Source of the DNA: Planctomycetaceae bacterium
GTDB taxonomy: Bacteria > Planctomycetota > Planctomycetia > Pirellulales > UBA1268
Assembly: GCA_003509235.1 (NCBI GenBank)
Contig: DONH01000392.1
Span: forward strand, 1 to 10,837
DNA: 10,837 bases
Reading direction: 5' to 3'
The notes under the pieces were generated by a model. It was not told the origin of the DNA, searched no databases, and saw nothing but the letters and a program-made list of their open reading frames with translations. Positions 1 through 7,270 of this stretch are shown here, piece by piece. Each line of letters opens with the position of its first letter. Within the stretch, counting starts at the first letter, position 1. The position numbers and the translations under genes are program-made.

Positions 1-493
1 TCGGCAAGTCTGAAAATGTTGTCTCGCGATCTGGTTGGTTAAACGACATCTCACCTATTGGGTCAATGTCATACCCAATCAAATGCGGGAGTTGTTTCAG
101 AATGATGATTACGCCTATTGCCGCAAGCAGTCCCTTGATAACACTTGTAGGAAAGAATGAAGAAATAAATCCTGCTTTGAGGAAACCTAAAGCCAACTGA
201 ATGACACCTGCTAACAAGACAGCAGTAAGAAAAGCATCAAATCCACCCAGAGCTGTTGTCTGCGCAGAGACGATGGCGATCAATGCTGGGGATCCACCAG
301 AAACGCTGGTGCGAGACCCGCTTAAACCACCAACTACTATGCCTCCCACAATTCCAGCTACGATACCGGAAAAAAGTGGCGCGCGAGCAGCTAGGGGTAC
401 ACCAAGACAGAGTGGTAACGCGACTAGAAAAACAACAACGCCTGCCATAAGGTCAGGCAGAAAATTTTCTAGAATAAAGTCGCGTTTCAGCAT
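1..493 (-). CDS. SulP/SLC26-family inorganic anion transporter, N-terminal part (cut by window edge)
   Basis: Inner-membrane secondary transporter of the SulP family, which moves sulfate, bicarbonate or related anions. Only the first 164 residues are in the window; the gene continues beyond base 1. It starts MLKRDFILENFLPDLMAG and has the family layout: TM1 around residues 15-35 with the hallmark VALPLCLG (24-31), TM2 around 42-58 rich in Gly/Ile/Val, a TM3 entry at SVSGGSPAL (63-71), a segment around 87-107, and a loop-plus-helix FFPTSVIKGLLAAIGVIIILKQ from 113 on. The last visible stretch, with FNQPD at 151-155, resembles a bacterial subgroup often annotated as sulfate or bicarbonate transporters. 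The start is supported by an AGGA about 10 bases upstream. TM3 normally reads SGPAAGL here, so the local sequence is unusual. The substrate cannot be told, and neither the C-terminal STAS domain nor any carbonic anhydrase fusion is visible. Family assignment is strong. Confidence 0.9.
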   Translation of the reverse strand, partial: MLKRDFILENFLPDLMAGVVVFLVALPLCLGVPLAARAPLFSGIVAGIVGGIVVGGLSGSRTSVSGGSPALIAIVSAQTTALGGFDAFLTAVLLAGVIQLALGFLKAGFISSFFPTSVIKGLLAAIGVIIILKQLPHLIGYDIDPIGEMSFNQPDRETTFSDLP

Positions 494-694
494 CTAACGA
501 GAATCCTATAAAAGACATTCAAATCACCTTGCTGATTCAAAACTCAACCGAAATGTACCTTTCATCCCCTTATCTCGTCCACGCACTATTTAAAGACAAC
601 TCCGACCAGCGGGTTGGCGGAAACAAGAAACAAGAGTACCCTTTTTTTCTTAAACCACATCATATGGGACCACGGAACTTAGAAAAAACTCATT
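494..694. promoter_or_regulatory. Divergent intergenic region between the SulP gene and the methyltransferase gene
   Basis: About 200 bases separate the two divergently transcribed genes, so promoters for both should lie here. I see no convincing -35/-10 pair. A short hairpin is possible in plus-strand RNA at 602-617 (CCGACC, loop AGCG, GGTTGG, with one G-U pair), but it is not followed closely by a T-run and its role is unknown. The only open frames here are short and unlike any family I know. Confidence 0.3.
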
Positions 695-2248
695 ATGACA
701 TCAGCCGGATACATTACTGATCTCGATTACATTCCAGGCTTCTACCCGCACATGGCTCCTACAGCAATGCGATACGCTGCATCGCTGAATCGTGTGATCC
801 CTCCGAAAACTTCTGATGGCTTTCGTTACCTTGAACTTGGATGTGGCCTCGGACGATCTCTCACCACACTGGCTGCAGCAAATCCTCAAGGTGAATTCAT
901 AGGTATTGATATCAACCCAAGCCATGTTGGATCAATTGAGAAAGACATAGCAGCGGGTGGACTGACAAATGTAAAGGCTATCACTTCCGATTTCGTAAGT
1001 CTGAGTAAAGATATTGGTACATTTGATTTCCTTACTCTCCATGGTGTATTCAGCTGGGTTTCACCGGAAGTCAGAGAGCAAGTACTTACTGTTGCAAAAA
1101 AGCATCTTGCGCCAGGCGGGCTTCTCCTAGTGAGTTACAACGCGATGCCGGGCTGGGCTCATCTCCAGCCCATACGGGGCATTCTGCGTCAATACGCTGC
1201 ACTAAGAGAAGGTGACACAACTCAAAGAATTCGTGATGCACTAAATTACCTCGTATTCATCCGAGACAAAAAGGCGAAATACTTTGAAGACAACCCCGGT
1301 GCAGCAGCGTATGTCGACAGCCTTCTCAAACAAGACTTACGATACTTGGCCCATGAATATCTCAATGAGCATTGGACAAGTTTCTACTTTGCAGAAGTGG
1401 CTTCCATGTTCAACGCAGCCGAAATGTCATTTGTTGGAACCCTCCCAATCCAAACAAATTTTTGGGATCTATGTGTACGTCCAGAATTCCAAGACCTCTT
1501 CCGGACAACAAGTAATCGACTTGTTACTGAATCACATAAAGATTTTTGTGCGAACACTGCATTTCGGTGGGACATCTACTCAAAACAACCGAAGATCATT
1601 GAAAATACTCAGTCTCGGATCGACCTAATCGATGGGCTTTTCTTTCGTTCTGTGCGTGACGACCTAAAGCTACCGCACCGGGTAAATCTTGGTGTGGTAA
1701 CTTCGACGGTACAAGGAGAACTTTACGAAACCTTACTCTCGATACTCTCACATGAGGCATTGACACTATCGCAACTCCTTAGCCATCAGCAGCTCATGCA
1801 AAAGGTGCCTGCTGAAGTGATTGGTGCGATTGACGCTGGTGTAGCCATGGGGCTCTTCGAAGTCTCTGCCAACCCAGTCTCACATGCACCGGAGGCATCG
1901 CAAAAAGAACCCTTTGTTCCCTCACCGTTCAATCAGTCCGTACTTAAAAATGACCTTCTTATGGGTCGGCCAGTGTCGTTAGCTAGTGTGGCGACAGGTA
2001 CCGGGCACTCGATAGGTGACTTTGATGCCGCTATCTTGCACGAACTCAACGAAGCGGGTGAAAACGGCTTAGCGGATCGAGTCATTGCACGACTCGCCGA
2101 ATCTAAACGGTTGCTCCAAAAAGATGGATCGCCTATTACGGATAAGGCAGTCCATCAGGAAATGGCCGAAAAAGCCTGTGCTCAATTTATCAAAAATGCT
2201 CTGCCACAACTAAGTCGTCTTGGGATTGTTAAATATAAATCCTCATAA
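695..2248 (+). CDS. Class I SAM-dependent methyltransferase with C-terminal methyltransferase regulatory domain
   Basis: Probably cytoplasmic 517-residue methyltransferase. The Rossmann-type SAM domain occupies about residues 25-165. Motif I is ELGCGLG (47-53), the acidic residue binding the SAM ribose is D72 in GIDIN, the acidic motif III region is around TSDF (97-100), and HGVFSWVSPEV (116-126) plus YNAMPGWAHLQPIR (148-161) are features I associate with the subfamily carrying the PF10119-type regulatory region. That region spans roughly 210-300, around HEYLNEHWTSFYFAEV. A further 200-residue C-terminal part is mostly helical and of winged-helix-like or regulatory character. No signal peptide or membrane segment is seen. 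No clear Shine-Dalgarno precedes the ATG, but the N-terminus fits the family, whose proteins begin shortly before a Y-x-x-D-x-x-Y block. The acceptor substrate is unknown. Rickettsial protein lysine methyltransferases are, as I recall, of similar length and domain content, so a protein substrate is possible. The gene stands alone on its strand and converges on the SYLF gene 30 bases away. Confidence 0.85.
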   Translation: MTSAGYITDLDYIPGFYPHMAPTAMRYAASLNRVIPPKTSDGFRYLELGCGLGRSLTTLAAANPQGEFIGIDINPSHVGSIEKDIAAGGLTNVKAITSDFVSLSKDIGTFDFLTLHGVFSWVSPEVREQVLTVAKKHLAPGGLLLVSYNAMPGWAHLQPIRGILRQYAALREGDTTQRIRDALNYLVFIRDKKAKYFEDNPGAAAYVDSLLKQDLRYLAHEYLNEHWTSFYFAEVASMFNAAEMSFVGTLPIQTNFWDLCVRPEFQDLFRTTSNRLVTESHKDFCANTAFRWDIYSKQPKIIENTQSRIDLIDGLFFRSVRDDLKLPHRVNLGVVTSTVQGELYETLLSILSHEALTLSQLLSHQQLMQKVPAEVIGAIDAGVAMGLFEVSANPVSHAPEASQKEPFVPSPFNQSVLKNDLLMGRPVSLASVATGTGHSIGDFDAAILHELNEAGENGLADRVIARLAESKRLLQKDGSPITDKAVHQEMAEKACAQFIKNALPQLSRLGIVKYKSS

Positions 2249-2278
2249 GGCAAATTGTTCTTGTCTCTTCTGGATGCC

Positions 2279-3139
2279 TCAAGATGGCGGATGGAATGGG
2301 ACTATTGGCGGAGCCTGAGTCGAAGGTGGTTGAACTGGATTCGTGGATGCCGGAATCACACTAGGAGAGCCAACAGGCAGAACACTTGGCTGAGCAGCTG
2401 GCTGAACACCGGACTTTGTATTGAGATCAGCAACAAGTTGCTGCACCTCGGGACGAATAGTAATTCCATTACTATTAAATACATCGGCAGGACTCACTCC
2501 GTATCGTCCGTAGAGGGCACCATCCGCATTGTGATCAACGGACAAGTCAGCTCCTCCAAGAGAAACTCCAAGAAAAAGGCCTCTGCTTCTGGCGTAAGAA
2601 TAAATTTCGGCACCTAAACGAGCATCGGTTGCAGCATTTGCTTGACGACCGACGGGCCCCACAGCAACCGACGCGTCTGCCCCCAACGTAACCTTCTGGC
2701 CCCCAAGAATATTCGTCAGACTTTGTGGCGTTTTAAAGACCAGCACAATATCAGCGGCCTGCACACCTGCCTGAAAACCAATACTCCCACCACCCATAGT
2801 TACCATTACAGGAGGACTCCATGACTGATCCGGGTTCCGAACATGCAAAACGCCTTTTCCGTAATTGACACCTAAAATGAAACCTCCTTTGACCATATTT
2901 GGAAATATGGCGACGCCTGAAGCCGACTGCAGCATACTCGGTGGAATCGCTTCAATTTGAAGATTAAAGAACTGGTCGAGCGTTTGCCGTGCCGCGACGA
3001 CTGTCTGCACTTCAGGCCCGGCAACTACTGGTGCTTGTGCATAGAGAAGAGTCTCATTACTCAATACAGCTACGACTGCAGCTAAAGCACAACATGCTTT
3101 TATTTTTAAAAGTTGGCCGTGAAGAACGCTAATATTCAT
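2279..3139 (-). CDS. Exported SYLF-domain (Ysc84/DUF500) lipid-binding protein with proline-rich tail
   Basis: Predicted secreted or periplasmic protein of 286 residues. A signal peptide covers about residues 1-36: K12/K14, a hydrophobic core CALAAVVAVL, then LLYAQA as the likely cleavage region. The SYLF domain follows at about 45-245. Diagnostic segments are GVAIFPNMVKGGFILG (75-90), the glycine-rich MGGGSIGFQAGVQAADIVLV (115-134), and YSYARSRGLFLGVSLGGADL (180-199), which carries the motif that names the family. SYLF domains bind phosphoinositides and actin in eukaryotes; the bacterial role is unclear, with exported versions presumably acting in the envelope. Residues 246-286 are low-complexity and rich in Pro, Ser, Val and Gln, ending FHPPS, which suggests a flexible envelope linker. 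The ATG has a good AAAGGA ribosome site 8-9 bases upstream. The gene lies 115 bases downstream of the GspE/PilB gene on the same strand and could be co-transcribed, though nothing shows a functional link. Confidence 0.88.
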   Translation of the reverse strand: MNISVLHGQLLKIKACCALAAVVAVLSNETLLYAQAPVVAGPEVQTVVAARQTLDQFFNLQIEAIPPSMLQSASGVAIFPNMVKGGFILGVNYGKGVLHVRNPDQSWSPPVMVTMGGGSIGFQAGVQAADIVLVFKTPQSLTNILGGQKVTLGADASVAVGPVGRQANAATDARLGAEIYSYARSRGLFLGVSLGGADLSVDHNADGALYGRYGVSPADVFNSNGITIRPEVQQLVADLNTKSGVQPAAQPSVLPVGSPSVIPASTNPVQPPSTQAPPIVPFHPPS

Positions 3140-3202
3140 TTATTCAGTCCTTTTCAAAACGTTCGGTTCATGAATAAGAAAATAGACTGAAACAGAGCTA
3201 TG

Positions 3203-3236
3203 CGTCGACGTCAGTTTTGGTCCCTGAAAATCGACG
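3203..3236. repeat. Inverted repeat between the secretion-ATPase gene and the SYLF gene
   Basis: CGTCGA at 3203-3208 and TCGACG at 3231-3236 are exact inverted copies, and TTTT (3215-3218) with AAAA (3227-3230) can extend the stem around a loop GGTCCCTG, leaving a six-base bulge. It sits in the 115-base gap downstream of the GspE/PilB stop. There is no T-run on the minus strand after it, so it is not a standard terminator. It could be an operator, a transcript 3' end structure, or chance. Confidence 0.25.
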
Positions 3237-3254
3237 TTATCAATTAACACAAAG

Positions 3255-4964
3255 CTATTCGCCCTGTTTAGCAACCCGAAAGACTTCATCGAGTGTTGTT
3301 TGACCACTCAAGACTTTATCAAGACCATCATCGAACATGATTCGCATTCCCCCTGCTACTGCCGCTCGACGAATGTCTTGTGTCGCAGCACCCTGAAATG
3401 CCAATTCACGGATTTTGTTATTGAGAACCATTAGCTCAAAGATACCCATCCTTCCCTTGTAACCGCGCTTTTGACATTTAGCACAACCACGGCCTTTCAT
3501 AAAAGTAGCAGTTGCCAACTGCTCCTCTGTAAAACCAGCAGCCTGTATTTCACTCTCGAGTGGTTCATGCGGTTGCTTACAATTTTTGCAATTAAGCCGC
3601 ACCAACCGCTGTGCTAAAACAGCTACTACACTTGAGGCAACGAGATAAGCAGGGACACCCATGTCAATCATGCGGGTGACGGCACTAGGCGCATCATTTG
3701 TATGCAACGTGCTAAACACTAAGTGCCCAGTAAGCGAAGCCTGAATACCCATTTGCGCTGTCTCAGTATCACGCATCTCTCCAACCAAAATAACGTTGGG
3801 GGCTTGTCGCAACATTGCTCGAATCACACGAGCAAAATCAAGTCCTATCTTATGCTTAACCTCAACCTGATTAATTCCACTCAGATAGTATTCAACAGGG
3901 TCTTCGGCAGTAATAATTTTTGTATCTGGCCGATTGAGTTCATTCAGTGACGCATAGAGCGTTGTTGTTTTCCCGGAACCGGTTGGCCCTGTCACGAGAA
4001 TGATGCCATTGGGTCGCCTAATAAGGTTTTTAAAAATCCTGAAGTCAGACTCCGACAAACCCAATTGGCGGATGCCGACTTTGATATTATCCTTGTCGAG
4101 CAGTCGCATCACCACCGACTGCCCATGGTTAGTTGGTAATACGCTAACTCGTAAGTCATAGTCTTTGCCATCGTTTGATGTAATTTTGATTCGTCCATCT
4201 TGTGGTCGTCGCCGCTCCGCTATATCAAGACGTGAGAGGATTTTAATCCTAGATAGTATCGCTCCCAACAGACGTCGGGGGGCACTATCCCGGACAACCA
4301 ACCGCCCATCAATTCTGTACCGGACACGAATTTCATCCTCAAACGGCTCAATGTGAATATCACTCGCCCCAAGTTTGACAGCTTCTGTGATAATGAGATT
4401 AACGAGCTTAACAACCGGCGCTGACGACTCGTCCTCATCTTCTTGAAGGGCAGCCTCTTGCTCGACAGTCGTTTCAGTGAAGTCAATTTCGGTGTCAGTA
4501 AATTCCTGCGTCAACATGGAGTCGGCACTTTCCCCATCCCCGGCGCCGTAATACTTATTAATGCTTTCAATAATCTGATCTCGCATCGCGATTGCCATTT
4601 CAACATCACGATTGAGAATAAACCGAAGCTTTTCCTGCGTATCGATATCCGAAGGGTCACTCGTCGCGACCCGCAGCCGCGCGCCATCTTCCTGGTACGG
4701 CATGACTGCATTTTCACGAGCAACACTTTCTGGAACGAGATCAATAACTGTTTCCGCAACTTCAGTGCTGTCGAGATCTACGAACGGCATTCCGTTCGCC
4801 TTCGCTAGCGCCTTCATTATCTTATTCGGGGGCGCATAACCGAGGCGCAACAACTCTTCATGAAGCAGTTTGCCTGACTCACCGGCAATGCGATTTGCCT
4901 CATTCAACTGGTCCTCACTGATGATTCCCTTCGAGAGCAGAATGTCTGAAAAGCTGGATGGCAT
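3255..4964 (-). CDS. GspE/PilB-type secretion or type IV pilus assembly ATPase
   Basis: Cytoplasmic hexameric ATPase of the type II secretion/type IV pilus superfamily, 569 residues, which is the usual length. The N-terminal MshEN/T2SSE_N domain covers about residues 1-140, followed by an acidic linker (about 155-180). The ATPase core carries RYRIDGRL (215-222), Walker A GPTGSGKTT (326-334), Asp box ITAEDPVEY (351-359), Walker B ILVGEMRD (392-399) and His box STLHTND (418-424). A zinc-binding tetracysteine site is C459-x2-C462 and C494-x2-C497. All catalytic elements are intact, so this is an extension (assembly) type ATPase, not the retraction PilT type, which lacks the N-domain and the four cysteines. 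Sequence alone does not separate GspE from PilB. No pseudopilin, GspF/PilC or secretin gene lies within the window, so partners must be elsewhere. The ATG follows AAGGGTAAGG, a plausible ribosome site. The gene starts 220 bases downstream of rsmD, beyond a likely terminator. Confidence 0.93.
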   Translation of the reverse strand: MPSSFSDILLSKGIISEDQLNEANRIAGESGKLLHEELLRLGYAPPNKIMKALAKANGMPFVDLDSTEVAETVIDLVPESVARENAVMPYQEDGARLRVATSDPSDIDTQEKLRFILNRDVEMAIAMRDQIIESINKYYGAGDGESADSMLTQEFTDTEIDFTETTVEQEAALQEDEDESSAPVVKLVNLIITEAVKLGASDIHIEPFEDEIRVRYRIDGRLVVRDSAPRRLLGAILSRIKILSRLDIAERRRPQDGRIKITSNDGKDYDLRVSVLPTNHGQSVVMRLLDKDNIKVGIRQLGLSESDFRIFKNLIRRPNGIILVTGPTGSGKTTTLYASLNELNRPDTKIITAEDPVEYYLSGINQVEVKHKIGLDFARVIRAMLRQAPNVILVGEMRDTETAQMGIQASLTGHLVFSTLHTNDAPSAVTRMIDMGVPAYLVASSVVAVLAQRLVRLNCKNCKQPHEPLESEIQAAGFTEEQLATATFMKGRGCAKCQKRGYKGRMGIFELMVLNNKIRELAFQGAATQDIRRAAVAGGMRIMFDDGLDKVLSGQTTLDEVFRVAKQGE

Positions 4965-5101
4965 CTTAACCTTACCCTTGGGACGTATGGTGTGATGAGA
5001 ACTATTGGTGGATCAGTTTGACCGCAAGGAATCTTCGATTACCTGCTCTTTAAGAATATCACGTTTTTCTTCGCTTCTGTTCTCTGAATAGAAATTTGGT
5101 C

Positions 5102-5152
5102 AAAAAAGGCTGGCCTCTTCGATCACCTATCACCTCCTCACGAACGCCAACC
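5102..5152 (-). terminator. Likely rho-independent terminator downstream of rsmD
   Basis: In the minus-strand transcript GGUUGGC (5152-5146) can pair with GCCAGCC (5114-5108) over seven pairs including one G-U. An inner UUCG/CGAA pairing (5144-5141 with 5121-5118) extends the stem, and six U residues (5107-5102) follow at once. The G-U pair would be a C-A mismatch in the opposite transcript, so the structure favours minus-strand transcription. It begins 33 bases after the rsmD stop, the expected place for its terminator. The 19-base loop is long and holds a strong Shine-Dalgarno-like sequence. Confidence 0.5.
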
Positions 5153-5184
5153 ACTGAAACAGGGAGTGAGATTGGCCTCCATTC

Positions 5185-5862
5185 TCATAAACGCTTCTGA
5201 TGAAGAGTAGCTGGTGACACAGCCCGCGTATCCCAAGATTCTTCTGTTTCATGAAATCCAAATCGAACTGGCAGACTTTCTGCCGCCAATCGGTCATCTG
5301 ATTCAACAACCAGACGACTCTTCTCAGGAGCAATTGCAGCAAGGGCTTGGAGTAACGAATTTATTTCAGCCAATCGTGTATGAAAAAAATTCCACGGTGG
5401 TGACACAAAAATTACCCAAGGGCTTTCGGTCGATAGCGGCGGCATCCTTCGAGACCATAGCAAGACATCTCCCGGTATTATATCCACACGATCAACAAGA
5501 CCGAGGTCTTGACTACTACGGCGCAGACAATCTGCTGTTGGAAAATGCCGTTCAGCAAAGGTTGCGCGGCGAGCTCCACGACTCAGTGCTTCAAAACCAA
5601 GAGCTCCGGTGCCCGCAAAGAGATCGACTACTGTTGCACCACGAACAGCAGTGCCCAACAAGTCGAATGTCATCTCCCTGACGCGGTCTTTCATTGGCCT
5701 TGTTGGCCCTCCTGGCCAAAACGCCAACCGACGCCCCTTCAGATCACCTCCGATAATCCGAGGAGGACTCGCAGCCTCCGCTTTCACTTGATTCTTACCG
5801 CGACTATTCTTCGTACGAAATTCACCCGATTTCTGTTGCGCGGGCTTTGTTTTAGGCGTCAT
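5185..5862 (-). CDS. rsmD: 16S rRNA (guanine-N2)-methyltransferase RsmD
   Basis: Methylates N2 of G966 (E. coli numbering) in 16S rRNA of the 30S subunit, with SAM as donor. It has 225 residues against about 190-200 for typical RsmD; the excess is a basic, probably disordered N-terminal extension of about 34 residues. Family signatures follow in order: [12 protein letters not shown] (35-46), [16 protein letters not shown] (54-69), SAM motif [17 protein letters not shown] (78-93), and the catalytic (D/N)PP(Y/F) position, which here reads SPPW (154-157) within FVSPPWNFF. Substitution of Asp by Ser is unusual for RsmD but allowed in the wider amino-methyltransferase fold, where S-PP-Y/W occurs. 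The ATG at 5862 has TTTTGGAAA about 10 bases upstream. A weak extended -10 (TG-G-TATAGA on the minus strand, 5909-5904) could be its promoter. Divergent from the prolyl isomerase gene; neither coaD (a common rsmD neighbour) nor any other ribosome gene is beside it. Confidence 0.93.
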   Translation of the reverse strand: MTPKTKPAQQKSGEFRTKNSRGKNQVKAEAASPPRIIGGDLKGRRLAFWPGGPTRPMKDRVREMTFDLLGTAVRGATVVDLFAGTGALGFEALSRGARRATFAERHFPTADCLRRSSQDLGLVDRVDIIPGDVLLWSRRMPPLSTESPWVIFVSPPWNFFHTRLAEINSLLQALAAIAPEKSRLVVESDDRLAAESLPVRFGFHETEESWDTRAVSPATLHQKRL

Positions 5863-5903
5863 ACATTTATTTCCAAAAGTTTGACTGCAAAAATCACAAA
5901 ATT

Positions 5904-5912
5904 TCTATACCA
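5904..5912 (-). promoter_or_regulatory. Possible extended -10 promoter element for rsmD
   Basis: Read on the minus strand this is TGGTATAGA: TATAGA (4 of 6 to TATAAT) preceded by the TG of an extended -10. A start of transcription near 5897 would leave a leader of roughly 35 bases before the rsmD ATG. No good -35 is seen. A perfect ten-base palindrome TGTCATGACA (5921-5930) lies just upstream, where an operator could act, but such palindromes are expected about ten times by chance in a window of this size. Confidence 0.25.
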
Positions 5913-6023
5913 ATCCAATGTGTCATGACATGGTATCGTAGACGAAAGGGTTTTGAGTCGCCTATCGTCTTTGACTTAAAAGTTCGGTACAAGACTATCG
6001 CGATAACACGAAGGAGAAAAACC

Positions 6024-7163
6024 GTGCAAAAATGTTTCCACTTGCCATTGCTGATAGCGGGGGTTCTTTATTCGTCGCTGACATTCAATCTACCTCAAGT
6101 CACCGCAGAGCCTCCTGCCCAAACAAAAAAAGAGGAAACGAACCTCTCTCCGGCACAAACCGACTCTGATTTTAGTCAAGCCCAAAAAGAACTCAAAAAA
6201 CTTGTTGGAGAACTGACCTCTCTTCAAGCTGAATACCAGCAGCCTAACGCAGACAAAACTTCGATAGAAAACAAATTTAACGCCACACGAGACAAGGCAC
6301 GCGAGGCGGCTCTTGCACTTGAACAAAGTGCTTCAGCAGCTGTTCTTGCAAACCCAGACAATGACGACGCGTGTGCTGTTGTAAAAGATGTGCTGCAGTC
6401 TGCAATGCAAGCAGACGACCCGAAAAAGGCGCTGTCACTCGTAAAAACACTCGTCGATGCAGGCAAAGCAAATGAAGAAACACTTCTGACTGGTGCAACT
6501 GCAGCAATGATCACTTCAGAACTTGACTTGGCAGAAAAATTCCTGAAGGCTGCCAAAGATGCCGGCATGAGTGCGGATAAAATTGGTTCACTCCAAAAAG
6601 CAATTGAGAACGAACGTCCAAAAGTTGATGCGGAAATGGCTGTCCGAGCAACAGAAGAGAAGGCCGATGACCTACCGCAAGTAAAAATCGAAACGTCAAA
6701 AGGTACAATCATTGTTGAACTTTTTGAAAACCAAGCACCAAATACCGTTGCGAATTTCATTAGTCTTGTTGAAAGTAACTTTTATGATGGCACACCGTTC
6801 CATCGTGTTATCCCTCAGTTTATGGCGCAGGGAGGCGACCCAACTGGCACGGGAACAAGTGGCCCTGGGTACACAATCGATTGCGAATGTGAACTTCCAA
6901 ATGCGCGTAAACATTTCTTGGGAAGCCTATCGATGGCACATGCTGGAAAAAACACGGGCGGCTCACAGTTCTTCCTCACGTTCCGACCAACTGAACACCT
7001 TGACGGGCGGCACACAGTTTTTGGCCGTGTAATTGAAGGCTTTGACGTTCTTCCAAAAATCAACCGCACCGAAGGGCCACAAGCTCGTCCGACTCAAGAT
7101 AAAATTAATACCGCTGAGATCATTCGCAAACGAGACCATGAGTATGAGCCAAAAAAATCATAA
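6024..7163 (+). CDS. Exported cyclophilin-type peptidyl-prolyl cis-trans isomerase with helical N-terminal domain
   Basis: Catalyses cis-trans isomerisation of prolyl peptide bonds, here probably in the periplasm. I place the start at GTG 6024: AAGGAG at 6011-6016 sits seven bases upstream, and from this codon the protein has a neat signal peptide ([19 protein letters not shown], then PQVTA before EPP, cleavage near residue 28). The open frame reaches back to ATG 5925, but that adds 33 arginine/lysine-rich residues that bury the signal peptide. The mature region has a charged, Ala/Lys/Glu-rich helical domain (about 45-215, TPR-like or coiled coil), then a cyclophilin domain (about 219-365). 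Active-site elements include [14 protein letters not shown] (259-272), GSQFFLTF (313-320) and [10 protein letters not shown] (325-334). His replaces the Trp of cyclophilin A at the cyclosporin contact, as is common in bacterial enzymes. 379 residues. Followed after 107 bases by msrB on the same strand. Confidence 0.9.
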   Translation: MQKCFHLPLLIAGVLYSSLTFNLPQVTAEPPAQTKKEETNLSPAQTDSDFSQAQKELKKLVGELTSLQAEYQQPNADKTSIENKFNATRDKAREAALALEQSASAAVLANPDNDDACAVVKDVLQSAMQADDPKKALSLVKTLVDAGKANEETLLTGATAAMITSELDLAEKFLKAAKDAGMSADKIGSLQKAIENERPKVDAEMAVRATEEKADDLPQVKIETSKGTIIVELFENQAPNTVANFISLVESNFYDGTPFHRVIPQFMAQGGDPTGTGTSGPGYTIDCECELPNARKHFLGSLSMAHAGKNTGGSQFFLTFRPTEHLDGRHTVFGRVIEGFDVLPKINRTEGPQARPTQDKINTAEIIRKRDHEYEPKKS

Positions 7164-7184
7164 AAAAGCTAATGCTAGATTTTT
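7163..7184 (+). terminator. Weak A/T-rich hairpin after the prolyl isomerase gene
   Basis: Starting in the stop codon, AAAAA (7163-7167) pairs with TTTTT (7180-7184), and CTA with TAG encloses loop ATGC after one G-A mismatch. The stem is low in GC, so termination would be weak; read-through into msrB is likely. Confidence 0.22.
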
Positions 7185-7270
7185 CTTCAACAAATGGCCT
7201 TTTCACAAAGAATGGTGCTTTGCTTCGTAATCACGGCGACGTCTTTAGTGGGCCAAAAGGAGCATTATCA

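Noticed and set aside
201..497. 98-codon plus-strand open frame at the left edge
   Set aside because: Antisense to the clear SulP coding sequence on the minus strand; proline/threonine-rich translation is the reverse of membrane helices.
602..617. Short hairpin in the region before the methyltransferase as a terminator
   Set aside because: The T-run begins over 30 bases later and no gene ends upstream on that strand.
5129..5138. Plus-strand ATCACCTCCT equals the 3' tail of 16S rRNA
   Set aside because: No other 16S rRNA sequence flanks it; it is better explained as a Shine-Dalgarno-like stretch or terminator loop on the minus strand.
5925..6023. N-terminal 33-codon extension of the prolyl isomerase frame (start at ATG 5925)
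   Set aside because: The extension lacks a ribosome site, is Arg/Lys-rich and would precede a clear signal peptide; GTG 6024 has AAGGAG at ideal spacing.
6224..6760. 178-codon minus-strand open frame opposite the prolyl isomerase gene
   Set aside because: Antisense shadow of an Ala/Lys/Glu-rich coding region; Ser/Ala-rich translation with no recognisable domain.
7172..7270. N-terminal 33-codon extension of the msrB frame (start at ATG 7172)
   Set aside because: No ribosome site, and the sequence is unlike MsrB; ATG 7271 has AAAGGAG at good spacing and starts a signal peptide.
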